Shown one piece after another: positions 35,470 to 46,234 of a DNA stretch of 64,000 bases. Source of the stretch: Hemerocallis citrina (Eukaryota; Streptophyta; Magnoliopsida; Asparagales; Asphodelaceae); the NCBI GenBank assembly GCA_017893485.1, contig JACEHZ010000592.1, positions 1,240,001 through 1,304,000 on the forward strand, written 5' to 3'. The notes beneath the pieces are model-generated. The model did no database searches, was not told where the DNA came from, and worked only from the letters and a program-made list of their open reading frames with translations. Both the position numbers and the translations under genes were made by a program. The stretch's first letter is position 1. Each line of letters starts with the position of its first letter.

Positions 35470-37660
35470 TCAGGGGTCTACCTGGGGCGGTAGCTCGGAA
35501 ACAGGCGCCTTGGTGGACGGCCCCTCGTCCCCCGTCACTTCGGCTCGGGGGTCAGCTGCCACAGTCTCAGCATCGGAAGGTGCCTTGTCATCCTGCTGCT
35601 TGTCCTCCTCCTTTTCTCCCTCCTCCTCTTCATCATCTTCCTCGCCACCGGGCCACAGCCTGTACCCCACCCTCTCGAAGCCGGGGACGTGAGCCTCGAC
35701 ATGATCAAGCGCCCTGGCGTAGGACAGCTCCATGTTCGACACCATGTGCTTTTTGGCCTCTGCCTCGATCTTCACCCTCTCCTTCTCCACGGCCTCGGCC
35801 TGTTCCAGCTTCACCGCCTCCAATGCCTTTGCCGCTGTGGCCCTCTCCTCGGTCGATTTTGCAACCTCCGAAGCAGGCTTTTCCTTCACTTGCACCAAGG
35901 CCAACTCGAGGTCGGCGACCTGGGCCGCCAGAGCATCTGAGCGATACTGCTCAGCTTCGAGCTGCTTCACAGCCCTCGCCCTCTCTGCTCGGTCTTTATC
36001 GCTGAGGGCCTTCAGCTCCCTCTCCTGCTCGGAATACTCCTCGAGGAGATGGCCGAAGTGGTAAGTGGCCTGCATGAAGAAACAATTAGAACACCAGGAA
36101 AGCCGAACTAAAGACTTAGAAGATTTTCAAAGAAAAAATCTTGAAACAGCAAAGGGGACTTGCCGACACGAGCGACCGAGCTACTTCGAGAGCGTCATCA
36201 TCTGTCGTCCCCGCCTTCAGGGCGGCTCGGTCCTTCGGGGTCGGTAGGTGCCGAACAGCTTGCATGCTCATCAGCGAGTTTCCCAAGAAGCCATCGTGAT
36301 TCTTCACTCGCGAGTTGGGGACGAACAGATTCTTGTGGGCTTCGGTTAGAATAACCTCGGCATGTTTGGCCAGTGGCGGGGCCTCCAGCCCTAGCATCGC
36401 GGAGACGGAGAAGCCCTCACCTACAGGGACAGAAGGGGTCGGCTAGACAACAATGGCTGAGGATGGCTCCCGAAGAGAAGAAGTGACGACTGCCGAAGGT
36501 GCCTTAGTGGGTCGTCCGGACGAGGGACCCGTGCTCATCCTCTTCCTCTTCTTGCCGTCACTGGCTTTGCTTCGTTCAGCCATCATTCCCCTGAAGTCCA
36601 TATTCGGAGCCTCTGTCGAAGAGAAAGAAAATCGAGTTAGAAAAAACACAAGGTATTAAAGATAGTAAAGCAGAAAGAAGAGAAGAGATGTTAGGAGCGT
36701 ACTCGAGTCGATCGGACTAAGGCCCGACCCGTGCAACACCTCCTCGGTCATTTCCCTCCAACTCAACATCGGAAGACCGATCAGCTTCGCCGCCACCTCT
36801 GCCTCGGCCGTGGTCAACACTGGCTCGGCCTTTGCATACTTCGGCACCTCATCCTTCCACCGGGTCGGGAAATCCCACGCTGAAGGGCTCTTTATCAAGA
36901 AAAACTTCCCCTTCCACGACTTTATCGAGTCGGGATTCTCTATCAACTTGACTCCCTTCCGAGGCGACAGGTAGTGGCGAGGCTCAAGCTTGCTCATCCT
37001 GTTGATTCGGTATAAACTTCGGAGGATAACGAGGTCCGGCTCCACTTTGGCAGTTCGGCATTGCAGTAGGAAACCGAGGACATGGCGCCACGTGTTCGGC
37101 ATGAACTGTATGGGGGCCAGACCGTACCACCGAAGGACTACCGTTACGAAGGGATGGAGGGGGAAGCACAGATCGGCATTCAGTGCGTCGTAGGCGAGGA
37201 CGCATGTGTCCGGGGGGAAGGCGGTGTTCGCTCGCACTCCGGGGCCGGGGAGGACCAGCCTGTACTCCGTGGGGATGGCGAACCCCTTTCTAATTCGGAG
37301 TAGATCCCGCTCGTTTAGCACCAAGAGGAGGTCGTCCACCTTGGAGACCTCCCTCGGATCGTTCTCCTCATAGGTCTCCGTGCGACTGATGACGACCTTA
37401 GTCAGCAGCTCGTCACTGTACTGCCTTATCCCAGCATGACCGGACAGTACGGTCGGCATCCGAACCGACTTGCCTGCCTGCCTAACGGTCTCCACCACCT
37501 CCTCGACGATCGCGGACCAGACCACCTTCTTCCCCTTCTCCTCGGCCGCAGACGATCCTACTACCTCCTTCCCCTTCCTTCGGCTTACTACTTCTCTCCC
37601 CTCCTCGGCATTTTGATCTCCCGAGGACAATGCCTCACTATCTGAGTTTACTCGTGACAT
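35470..37660 (-). pseudogene. Tat B antisense gene, exons 1-3
   Basis: Exon 1 (37660-36703) is open, starting MSRVNSDSEALSSGDQ, with the Transposase_28-like domain (FPLHPFVTVVLRWYGL, PNTWRHVLGFLLQCR). Exon 2 (36612-36164) follows acceptor TTCGACAG but has TAG at 36443, where copy A has CAG; its donor is TCG|GCAAGT, a GC donor instead of GT. Exon 3 (36069-35470) is fully open: a coiled coil (HFGHLLEEYSEQEREL), an acidic stretch (EEDDEEEEGEKEEDK) and the end VDP-stop, as in copy C. Exon lengths and phases match copies A and C. Function unknown. Confidence 0.8.
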
Positions 37661-37862
37661 CTCGAATAAATATCTAAGGCAAGGAAAACTGACCTTGAAG
37701 TGATGTTCACGGTCAAAAAAAGTTCGCCGGAAATTGCCTGGCCTTCGCGACAGCTAGTGCAACCGCCCTTGAGCTCAGATCTCCGCTAGCAGAGCAACTC
37801 GAGAGCAAAAGTAAAAACTTGAGAGTAAAAATTGAAGAATGAGCTAAGGGGTGAGGGGGTGA

Positions 37863-37872
37863 GAATTTATAG
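37863..37872 (-). promoter_or_regulatory. TATA box of Tat B antisense gene
   Basis: The minus strand reads CTATAAATTC, about 203 bases before ATG 37660, followed by a pyrimidine-rich leader with TTTTTACTCTC. Confidence 0.65.
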
Positions 37873-37999
37873 CCAAAAAGGCGACTGTTGGGCTTTTGAA
37901 ACGCTTAGAGGCCCATTAAGGGAGATGAAATGACAAAAAAGAGAAAGCTGCAATGGTTAAGAGGAAAGACGCGTCGGTTCACTTAACATCGCTGCTCGG

Positions 38000-39640
38000 C
38001 GACTCATAACTTGCCGATCCACCGAGACACTCTACCGAGCTACCGGGGCACCGACCTCCACATGTGGAGAAAAATGCCGCCGAGCCACTTTCACTGTCAG
38101 ATTGTCTTAATATTCGTGCCCAAATCTGATGAACGGCTCAGATCACGCCACGCCCACAAAACGACAAGATAACATTTTCTCGTGATCTGAACCCGCAATT
38201 TCGAGATCCGCGCCACGATAAATGCACCGGATCCAGCCACGTGGCTCAACGGTTCATGCCGAGCCGAGCCACAAAGACACTCTGCCGAGCTACCGGGGCA
38301 TTGACCTCCACATATGGAGAAAAATGCCGCCGAGCCACTTTCACCGTCAGATTGTCTCAATATTCGTGCCCAAATCTGATGAACGACTCAGATCACGCCA
38401 CGCCCACAAAACGACAAGATAACGTTTTCTCGTGATCTGAACCCACAATTTCGAGATCCGCGCCATGATAAATGCACCGGATCGAGCCACGTGGCTCAAC
38501 GGTTCGTGCCGAGCCGAGCCACAACGACACTCTGCCGAGCTATCGGGGCACCGACCTCCACATATGGAGAAAAATGCTGCCGAGCCACTTTCACCATCAG
38601 ATTGTCTCAACATTCATGTCCAAATCTGATGAACGACTCAGATCACGCCACGCCCACAAAAACGACAAGATAACATTTTCTCGTGATCTGAACCCACAAT
38701 TTCGAGATCCACGCCATGATGAGCGCTCCAGATCAAGCCACGTGGCCCAACGGCTCGACTCGAAATGTCGAGCTACCGAGGTGACCTGCCAAGATACCGA
38801 GGTGACCAGCCGAGCTACCGAACAGCTTAGCCAAGCCACCGAGGTGCTATGGAGAAGAGGGCGAACTGCCAAGCCATCGGAATGTTCAGCCGAGCTACCG
38901 AACAGCTTAGCCGAACCACCGAGCTACCGAAGCCCTCTGGCCGAAGTGCCGAAGTACCGACCTCCACATATGGAGAAAAAAGACGCCGACCCACCCCAAC
39001 TGTTGGATCGAGTCAAAAAACGTGCCAGAACATGATGAACGTCTCAGATCACGCCACGCCCACAAAACGACATGATAGCATTTTTTCATGATCTGAGCCA
39101 CCCTCCTCGTAATTCGCGCCGTGATGAATGCCCCAGATCTTGCCACGTAGCTCGGCAACTCGTTACGTGCCGAGCCACCGAAGCGCTCAGCCGAGCTATC
39201 GAACTGCTTAGCCGAGCCACCGAGCTACCAAAGGAGAAGAGGACGAACATCCAAGCCACCGAACTACTGAAGCCCTTTGGCCGAAGTACCGACCTCCACA
39301 TATGGAGAAAAATGACGCCGACCTACCCCAGCTGTTGGATCGTTTCAAAAATTGCACCAGAATATGATGAGCGGCTCAGATCACGCTACGTTCACAAAAC
39401 GACAAGATAGCGTTTTCTCGTGATCCGAACCCCATCCTCGTGATTCGTGCCATGATGAACGCTCCAGATCTTGCCACGTAGCTCGGCAACTCGCTATGTG
39501 CCGAGCCACCGAGCTACCGAGGACGACTGGCCGAGCTACCGAGGCACCGACCTTCGCAAGCGGAGGAATACGCTGCCGAGCTACTTCGGCCGTCCGATCC
39601 TCCAGAAGTTCACGCCCAACGCTGATGAACGGACTAGATC
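38000..39640 (-). repeat. About 250-bp tandem repeats upstream of Tat B antisense gene
   Basis: CCTCCACATATGGAGAAAAATG-type words recur at 38055, 38305 and 38555 (period 250), and more decayed near 38959 and 39291. Each unit has the 10-bp arms TCAGATCACG and CGTGATCTGA (38138-38147 and 38181-38190) around a nested AAAACG...CGTTTT. A perfect 14-bp palindrome, GAGCCACGTGGCTC, is at 38484-38497. Confidence 0.9.
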
Positions 39641-40091
39641 ATGCCACGTCATAAATCGGTTTAAAAAATTAATTTTTATTTATTAAAATCGAACTATTTA
39701 TCTAAAAATTGAGAAAAAATGATTAAAAATTCAGAAAAATTAATTAAATATTCTAAAAAATAATTATAAATTCAGAAAAATATTTTTGAGTCCCTGGGTA
39801 AATAATTATTGCTTAGAATAGTTAATTAAGACCCCCGAACAACAAATCACCACTTCGCAAAATTAAATAAATGGTCCGAAAAATAGATAAAAATAAAGAA
39901 AAATCAACAGAAGTCCAGGAGAGCTCAAGAACAACCTTGAGCATGCAACTAGCTTCAGAAATTACCATAATACCTCATACAAAGATTCGATACCCCCCGT
40001 TTGGACTCTGATACAACTCCGAAAGCTATTAAAACAATAAAACTACTCCTCAAAGGCTGACCAAACTCAGTCTTCGGAAGTGGGGGGCTCG
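39641..40091 (+). other. AT-rich spacer and polypurine tract before Tat B 3' LTR
   Basis: It matches 21351-21812 of copy A. The tract GGAAGTGGGGGGCTCG occupies 40076-40091. I see no gene here. Confidence 0.8.
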
Positions 40092-40654
40092 TGATATGGC
40101 TAAAAATAGGGTTAAATCGGAACTGTCCAAATCGGGCACGAATCTTAAAACTTAGGGGTAAAATAGTAATTTCACCTACAAGCGGGTCCAGGATGGGTTC
40201 TGGGTCTTTTCTACAAAAGCCCAATAACCCACAAACGGATCCGCCTCAACTGGGTGTGGGTCCTAACCCGCAAGAAACCCAGTCCAACTGGATAGAATTA
40301 GGGTTTCTAATTGTATTTGATCAACGACCCTGATTCACTCTATCATTTCACTGGGAATTAGGGATTTCATTTCTAAACTGGTCCCAAAGGCAGCTATAAA
40401 TACCCCTCATCCACCACCATTAAGAGGTAATCAATCTTTTGCCAATAAAATCTCATTCATAATCTTTCTGATTACTGACTTGAGCGTCGGAGGGTGCGTC
40501 GCCGGGATCAATCCGGTGTTTCGCACTTTTTGCAGGTGAACGGCGGGAGTCAACGGTCAAACTTCGGCGGAAAGGTTTCAGGTTTGGCTATTCGGTTTCC
40601 CTAAGAATCCATAAATTCTATCTGTTTGCCCCCACACCAGATTTAGCGGTAACA
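40092..40654 (+). repeat. 3' LTR of Tat B
   Basis: 563 bp, the same length and ends as the 5' LTR. The target duplication ACTGT follows at 40655-40659. Confidence 0.95.
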
Positions 40655-40659
40655 ACTGT

Positions 40660-41300
40660 ATTCAATAAAACGATAACAGCTGTTTTAGGTCTTCTAGACC
40701 CAACTTGTTGGTTCTCCCAATTTTCCTTCAAATGTTTCAGTCGTAATAGGCCGACTATCAGTATCTTCAAAGAAATCATCAAGAATCCAGTTTCTGGATC
40801 TCATTGGTATATTTGCATCATGATCTTCCATCAGTTTTTTACCATCTAGCATATTTGACTCTGCAAATTGACAGAAGCATTGTATTGATCTACCATATAT
40901 TTTGGTACATGACAGATACATATAGCAAGTATTGTCTGGATACTTAGTAGAATTGTTAGGTAGATTTTGATTCTTCTCAAATATGAGAGTGAACCTCTTC
41001 AGGTGGTTCTTGAACTTTGCACTATTTGAACCTGTATAACCTCCTCTATTTGAATAATTATTATGCCCACATCTACTGGAGAAATTATTGTACTCACCTC
41101 TTCTAGAGGAATTATTTCGTCCACGTCCTCTACCTGTCTCTGTTTTTAGCCAAGTTTGCATTTGCTTCAGGAATTGTCATAGACCCGTTTGGTCTTGAAT
41201 TATGATTCTTAATTAATTTTTTTAATTTTGTTTTACAACAAGGAGACAAGTTATAAGTTTAGAATACTGGAAAATCATCGCTCTTGATACTGCTAGTGCA
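40660..41300 (-). pseudogene. gag: Ty1/copia gag remnant
   Basis: Minus-strand frames give the copia gag tail, including IPEANANLA and an RGRGRNNSSRRG-like basic stretch before the zinc-knuckle region. The right limit near 41300 is approximate. It joins 24424-26914 once Tat copy B is removed. Confidence 0.72.
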
Positions 41301-42988
41301 GGAGCACATTCGAGAATTGAAATATAGAAAGAGTTCTTTCTAACATTTTTTCATGAGTAATTGTATCGCCACACAATCTCAAACAGAAAACAATATTAAA
41401 TAGAGCAGAGTTGCAACAAATCTCAAGGCCTAAAGTACACCTACTGCTTCTGCATGACTTATCACATAGCCATAGAATGAACCTTTGCATTACCATTCCT
41501 GCATATAAAAGCCCAGTATGCTTTTAATCCCCTACATGCTGCATCAACAATGAGGCAGTAAATGTGCATTAGGAAAAGGATGCCAAGAAAAGGCCATAGA
41601 AATGTAGGTGCCATTTGGATGGAAGCTGTATGTGGAGTGGGATTGTTCTTGGTGTTGAGGGGGCTGGCAAGGAGGTATCCTGGAGAGGGCATAGGCAGCA
41701 GTAACTGTTCGTTCTACATATAAAGAAGCACAGCGAAACACAATTGCATCTCGATTTCCAGAACTGTGAGCAAATATTGATGTACTTGCAGCTTGAGCTT
41801 GTGCCTTGTCTACTATCTTGATTAAGAAACCATAAATAAACTTCTGAAATATTAGTCAGCAATGTCGATGGAGGCTCAAGGCTTGCAAACACATAGCAGT
41901 CTTGCGCAAATATGCAATGGAGCAGAAGATGTATTGCATCTTCTGGAGCTTGATAGCATATTGTGCAAAACATATCACAGTTAAAGAGCTGATGTCGTTT
42001 ACTGTTGGTAAAAAGAGCATTTGACATGGTTCACCACATGAAATTCTTGACAGGAGTAGGCCGGCCCTGAGCTCATGGGAGCCCAGGCGAATTCCAGAAA
42101 TGGGGCGCCAGAGGTGTGAGGGAGAGTCAGTGGCAAGAATTAGGTTTTTTTGTGTGCTAAATTTTCCACAGAGACGTGAACGAGAAAGAGGGAACCGAGA
42201 CAGAGAGAAGAGAAGGGGGCCTACATTATTATTGTTATTATTTAATTGTGTTTATTTTAACCGTGTTATGACCTATTAGGACAATGGACAATGCTAGTTT
42301 TTTTTACTCTTTTATGTTGGTTACAAACATTTACGTTGATATATTAAATATGTTCCGTCACTACATTTTTGAAAAAAACCCAATATATATAGGCAAAAAG
42401 TAAATAAAATTTGGGGTCTCCTAAAAATGGCCAAAAATCGGGAGCTCGGGGCAGCCGCTTCTCTCGCTTGTCCATTAGGGCTGGACCGAGGAGTGAGATA
42501 TTGCTTTGCCCACAAAGATAAATACTGAGAATTGGTTGCGATATATGCATGTGGGGATCTGCATCAGCGAAGAGTACGTTGTAACAACTCTTTATACTGA
42601 AGCATCCATTCTCATTAGCCTTCCAAACTGGTGAATCAGTACCAAGTAGAACCAAATAATCAATGGGAGTGTCGCATATGGCATTAGCAGTAACACTTCA
42701 AACAGAGAAAGAATTAGATTAGCATTCCATTCTCTGTTATTAATGCACAAAAGTTGACACTTTGAAAATAGAGGCACATGCAGAAACCATCCAAAGAGTA
42801 GACACATCGATTGGAGAAAATAAGAACATTGGCACCTATTGCTGCTAATTTTCGGTGGATATTGTGAGTTGCTTTTATGAAAAACAATAAAAGACCAAAT
42901 CTTTGCTTTTTTGTTGACCGCCGTAAATTGTTCTTGACTATAAAATCTGCCTGCGGGGACAATTGTGATCTCTCTGATTCACCTGAAA
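41300..42988 (-). pseudogene. LINE (non-LTR retrotransposon) 3' fragment: zinc-binding and RNase H regions
   Basis: On the minus strand, 42344-42960 has ENGCFSIKSCYNVLF, typical of the zinc-binding domain after plant LINE reverse transcriptase. Further on, VKNFMW and LFNCDMFCTICYQAPEDAIHLLLHC (about 41930-42060) complete that domain. 41400-41650 has ICRNGNAK- and SHAEAV-like pieces of the RNase H domain. Frames are broken. A 431-bp insertion at 42058-42488 splits it; deleting this restores continuity across QYLTP and VKNFMW. The RT domain proper is missing. Confidence 0.72.
42058..42488. mobile_element. Small non-autonomous hAT-like DNA transposon
   Basis: The 431-bp segment is flanked by the direct repeat AGGAGT (42052-42057 and 42489-42494) and interrupts the LINE. 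Its ends, AGGCCGGCCCTGAG and TTAGGGCTGGACCG, are imperfect inverted repeats of the GGCCGGCCCTG kind common in plant hAT relatives. hAT elements usually make 8-bp duplications and only six bases match here, so the superfamily call is tentative. No coding region. Confidence 0.55.
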
Positions 42989-43245
42989 TGTCACGCCCCT
43001 AGCCCGCTCAGCTCTGTACATGACTACACGCATGCATGTGCGATGCACGTGTTTCTCCGCCCTCCTTTTGTTTTGGTTCTTGTGTGCAGCTGCAGTATAA
43101 TAAACATTCCTGGTGCTATATAAGTCTGATTAGAACGTATGACCCATTGTTTCGAAGGGTACTTGAAGTTCTACAAATTCTTTTCAGAAGGTGGTTGATG
43201 AATTGTTCGACTTTCGGGTCAAAATAGGCCAACAATGTCTTTGCC
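42989..43245. repeat. Unclassified LTR-like fragment
   Basis: TGTCACGCCCCTAGCCCG at 42989 looks like the start of a gypsy LTR, but no matching end was found. 43120-43175 resembles 45630-45690 (ATGAC...TTGTTTCGAAG). Confidence 0.35.
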
Positions 43246-43249
43246 TCCA

Positions 43250-44140
43250 CGGAGTTGAGAAGAGAAGCTCCGCCATCGGTGAGCTATGAAGACGATCTTC
43301 AGCGTCGGGGATCTACGAAGAGAAGCTTCGTCACGGATGAGCTACAAAAAGGAGTTTTACCCCCGGGGAGCTACGAAAAGGAGCTTCTCCATCAGGGGAG
43401 TTACAAAAGGGAGCTTCTCCATTGAGGGGCTACGAAGGAGCTTCGCCACCAGGAAGCCAAGAAGAGGAGCTTTGGCATTGGAGAGCTACGAAGAGTACCT
43501 TCACTTCCGGTAAGTTAAGAAGAGGAGTTTTGCCATCGAGGAGCTCAGAAGAGGAGCTTCACCACCGAAAAGATACGAAGAGGAGCTCCGCCCATGGGGA
43601 GCTACACAGATTAGCTTCGACATTGGGGAGCTACAAAGATGAGCCTCACTTTCGAGGAGCTTCGAAGAGGAGTTTTGGTACGAGGAGGCTACGAAGAGGA
43701 GTTTCGTCATCGGGGAGCTAAGGAAAGGAGCTTCACCACTGGGAAACTACGAAGAGGAGCTCCTTCCCCGGGAGCTACGAGGAGGAGTTTCGGCACCAAA
43801 GAGCTACAAAGAGGAGCCTCACTATCGGGGAGCTTCAAAGAGAATCTTTAGCACGATGGAGCTATGAAGATGCACTGCGCCACCAGAGAACTAAAAAAAG
43901 GAGCTTTGACACCGGGATGCTATGAAGAGGAGCTCTGTCCCTGGGGAGCTACTAAGAGGAGCTTTAGCATCGGGGAGCTAAGAAGAGGAGCTTTCTCCCT
44001 AGGAGCTTCGGCACCAGAAAGCTACGAAAAGGAGTTTCACCCTTGAAGAGGAGGTTCGCCATTGATGGACTAAGAAGATGTGCTTTTCCCCCAAGAAGCT
44101 TTAAAGAGGAGCTTCGCTCCCGAGAGGCTAAGCGCATGTA
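43250..44140 (+). repeat. 29-30-bp minisatellite
   Basis: About 29 degenerate copies of a unit near GGGGAGCTACGAAGAGGAGCTTCGCC occur; clear starts are at 43339, 43368, 43398 and 43427. Because the unit is close to ten codons, it gives long meaningless open frames rich in RR and GAF. It is probably part of a decayed LTR element's non-coding region. Confidence 0.85.
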
Positions 44141-44417
44141 CTGGAAGGTTGACAAGGATTTTCTAAGTATTTTTGTCTCGAATCTTGCTTTCTTTGCGTT
44201 GCCACCTACTGAGTTGAGTCAGGGAGTTTGAGAGAGCAACTCTAGGAAGTGGTTTGGACTCCGAGCTTGTGGCTTAGAAATTGTGAGCTTTGGAAGAAGC
44301 TCTAGGGAATAGCTGGACTTTGAACGTGCACCATGCTATAGGGAAGAGCCGTTTGGACTGCGAGTTTATGGAGCACTTCTAGGGATGAGTTTGGACTCCG
44401 AGTTTGTTGCTTGGAGT
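44141..44417. other. Repeat relic with TTTGGACTCCGA words
   Basis: TTTGGACTCCGAG recurs at about 44251 and 44392, the same phrase as in the Tat tandem arrays, so this is probably a decayed Tat-like 3' region. No gene. Confidence 0.45.
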
Positions 44418-45590
44418 TGTTGTTTAGATCGTTAAATTAATAAATAATCCGAACAAAAATTAAAACCTCGCAAGTATATGAATCGATCAACAGATAGCAT
44501 AGTGAAAGGAAGGGTCGGTCCCACGGAGACTGTAAGTAAATGACTGACTAATCAAATTCTAAGATGTCATTAACAAGTGAATAGTGGATTGACTCATGGT
44601 TTAATGATTGACTATGAAATAAGTAAAATTCACAAAAAATATAAAATAATACAAAAGAATGGTAAAAGAATGTTTAGGCATTCATATCCACCACTAACCT
44701 TCTTCCTAAACAACTGACATATGCCTGCAACAAGATAAATCAATGATGATGAAATTTGCCAACCTAAAGGGTTTGGTCTACCTCTTTAAGCTATGGATTT
44801 TCCTAAGCAATGAATTAGGGTTTGGTCTAACTCTAATCATTTTCATCCCTCAAGGGATCTAGCATGCTATCTACTAGGTTATTCCTTAAGTGAGCATGTG
44901 CACAATGAAAATAGACAATACATGAATCCTAGAACATGGAATCTATTCCGGTTATTCCTGATAATTAATTCTGAACGATGTATTATGTAGACCGTTCTTG
45001 TTACTTCTATGAACCCTAGACTCGATCATCTAAATTGACTTATATAACAAAATTAATTGCAAAGTCTATCCTATGGTGATCAAGCATAAAATATACTCAA
45101 CAAGATTAACAATAAAATATGAATTTTTCACATCATCACATGAATATCTTGCAAACACACATAAATCAATGTTTAGATATCATGGATAGGGCTTAAACTA
45201 AGCCCTAACAATAGAGTTAGTTACTCATGAAAATACAAGTATTTACAATGAATAATGGAAACATAAAAGAAAGAAACAAAGGAATTAAAAACTCTTGATG
45301 ACAGCTTCTCCGTTCGATCCCTTTTTTGAAGTTCGATCGAAGCATCCAAGCATCCAATGTTTTTTTCCCTAGAGTTCACTTCTGCCTTTATATATAACAC
45401 CCAAGTAATCCCTAAAAAGATAAACACAAATACAGCTAATTGGATCCGAAACCTGCAACCTAAAATATCACAGCATGCACATTGCGGTCGACTGCATTTT
45501 GGGAGTGGTTAATTGCAATTTCTCCTGTCCAAGCCGTTGCCAAGGTCAGTCGACTGCATTTTCTCCTGTTGCTGATTTTTGCACATGGCT
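44418..45590 (-). repeat. Lone Athila-like LTR (right limit approximate)
   Basis: It starts TGTTGTTTAGATCGTTAAATTAATAAA and follows the same plan as the 3' LTR of element D: a CTCGCAAGT/CTTGCAGGT block, GGGTCG-TCCCACGGAGA, repeated GG-TCTAC phrases and CAGTCGACTG palindromes (45547). No coding region is attached on either side. The right limit and target duplication could not be fixed. Confidence 0.6.
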
Positions 45591-46234
45591 TCAAAAAAAA
45601 AAGATTTCCCCGGAGCTACAGAACTCCATTCGTGACATATGACTACTTGTTTCGAAGAAGACTCGAAGGCCGACATCTTTTCTTTAGAACAAAGTTTGTT
45701 ATTCGTCCATATTCTAGTTCGAAATAGCCTTTTTCTGACTCTGTGATGTTATTGCTGATGTTTTCATTTGATGTTGTTCATGCTTTCTTCTCTTCTTCTT
45801 CTTCTTCAAGATTCTTATGCCTATGTGTATCTTGTCCATGATTCCTAACAAAGTACTTAATAAGCTAGGATGGTCTCGGGATGGTTCTTTTGCAGTCATT
45901 GGTCTTTCTATCTGCAAAACAAAGAAACCATCATTAATTGTAATACTTTAGAGAGATTAACCACTAAACTTATGAAGTTTGCAGGGCCAAAATATAAACA
46001 TTTAAGACCTAACAGTTGGAAAGTTAAGAAGTTTCAGGAGTAATTCAGGTGGTCGTTTCCAGCCCGAAATCGCATGTTTGCAAGTTGTCGGGACAATTTT
46101 GAGCCATATTGTGAACTTCAAATTTGTTTTTAAAGTTTCAATGAGTTGCAGGAGCAATTCCGAATGGTGAGCTCTGCTTTGAGCTTACTTTCCTACAAGC
46201 TGCGAAAGCAATACTGAGCCAAGTGTTGGACTCT
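45591..46234. other. Unassigned sequence and relics of Tat-type repeat
   Basis: 46020-46234 contains two decayed reverse-oriented units of the Tat array (AGGAGCAATTCCGAATGGTG, GAGCCAAGTGTTGGACTC). 45620-45720 resembles 43120-43200. I see nothing else recognisable. Confidence 0.45.

Larger units (their letters stand above)
26915..40654 (+). mobile_element. Tat-type Ty3-gypsy retrotransposon, copy B, complete
   Basis: Two 563-bp LTRs (26915-27477 and 40092-40654) with TG...CA ends bound 13.7 kb. The 5-bp target duplication ACTGT is at 26910-26914 and 40655-40659. The internal order is primer site, gag, pol, poly(A) signal, 116-bp array, LRR-like fragment, antisense gene, 250-bp repeats, polypurine tract. 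By eye the LTRs differ at about 33 positions (about 6%). All main frames are broken. Confidence 0.96.

Noticed and set aside
43286..44231. Chain of 60-99-codon frames in the minisatellite
   Set aside because: A unit of 29-30 bases gives repeating peptides by chance; unit length varies, so no single frame continues.
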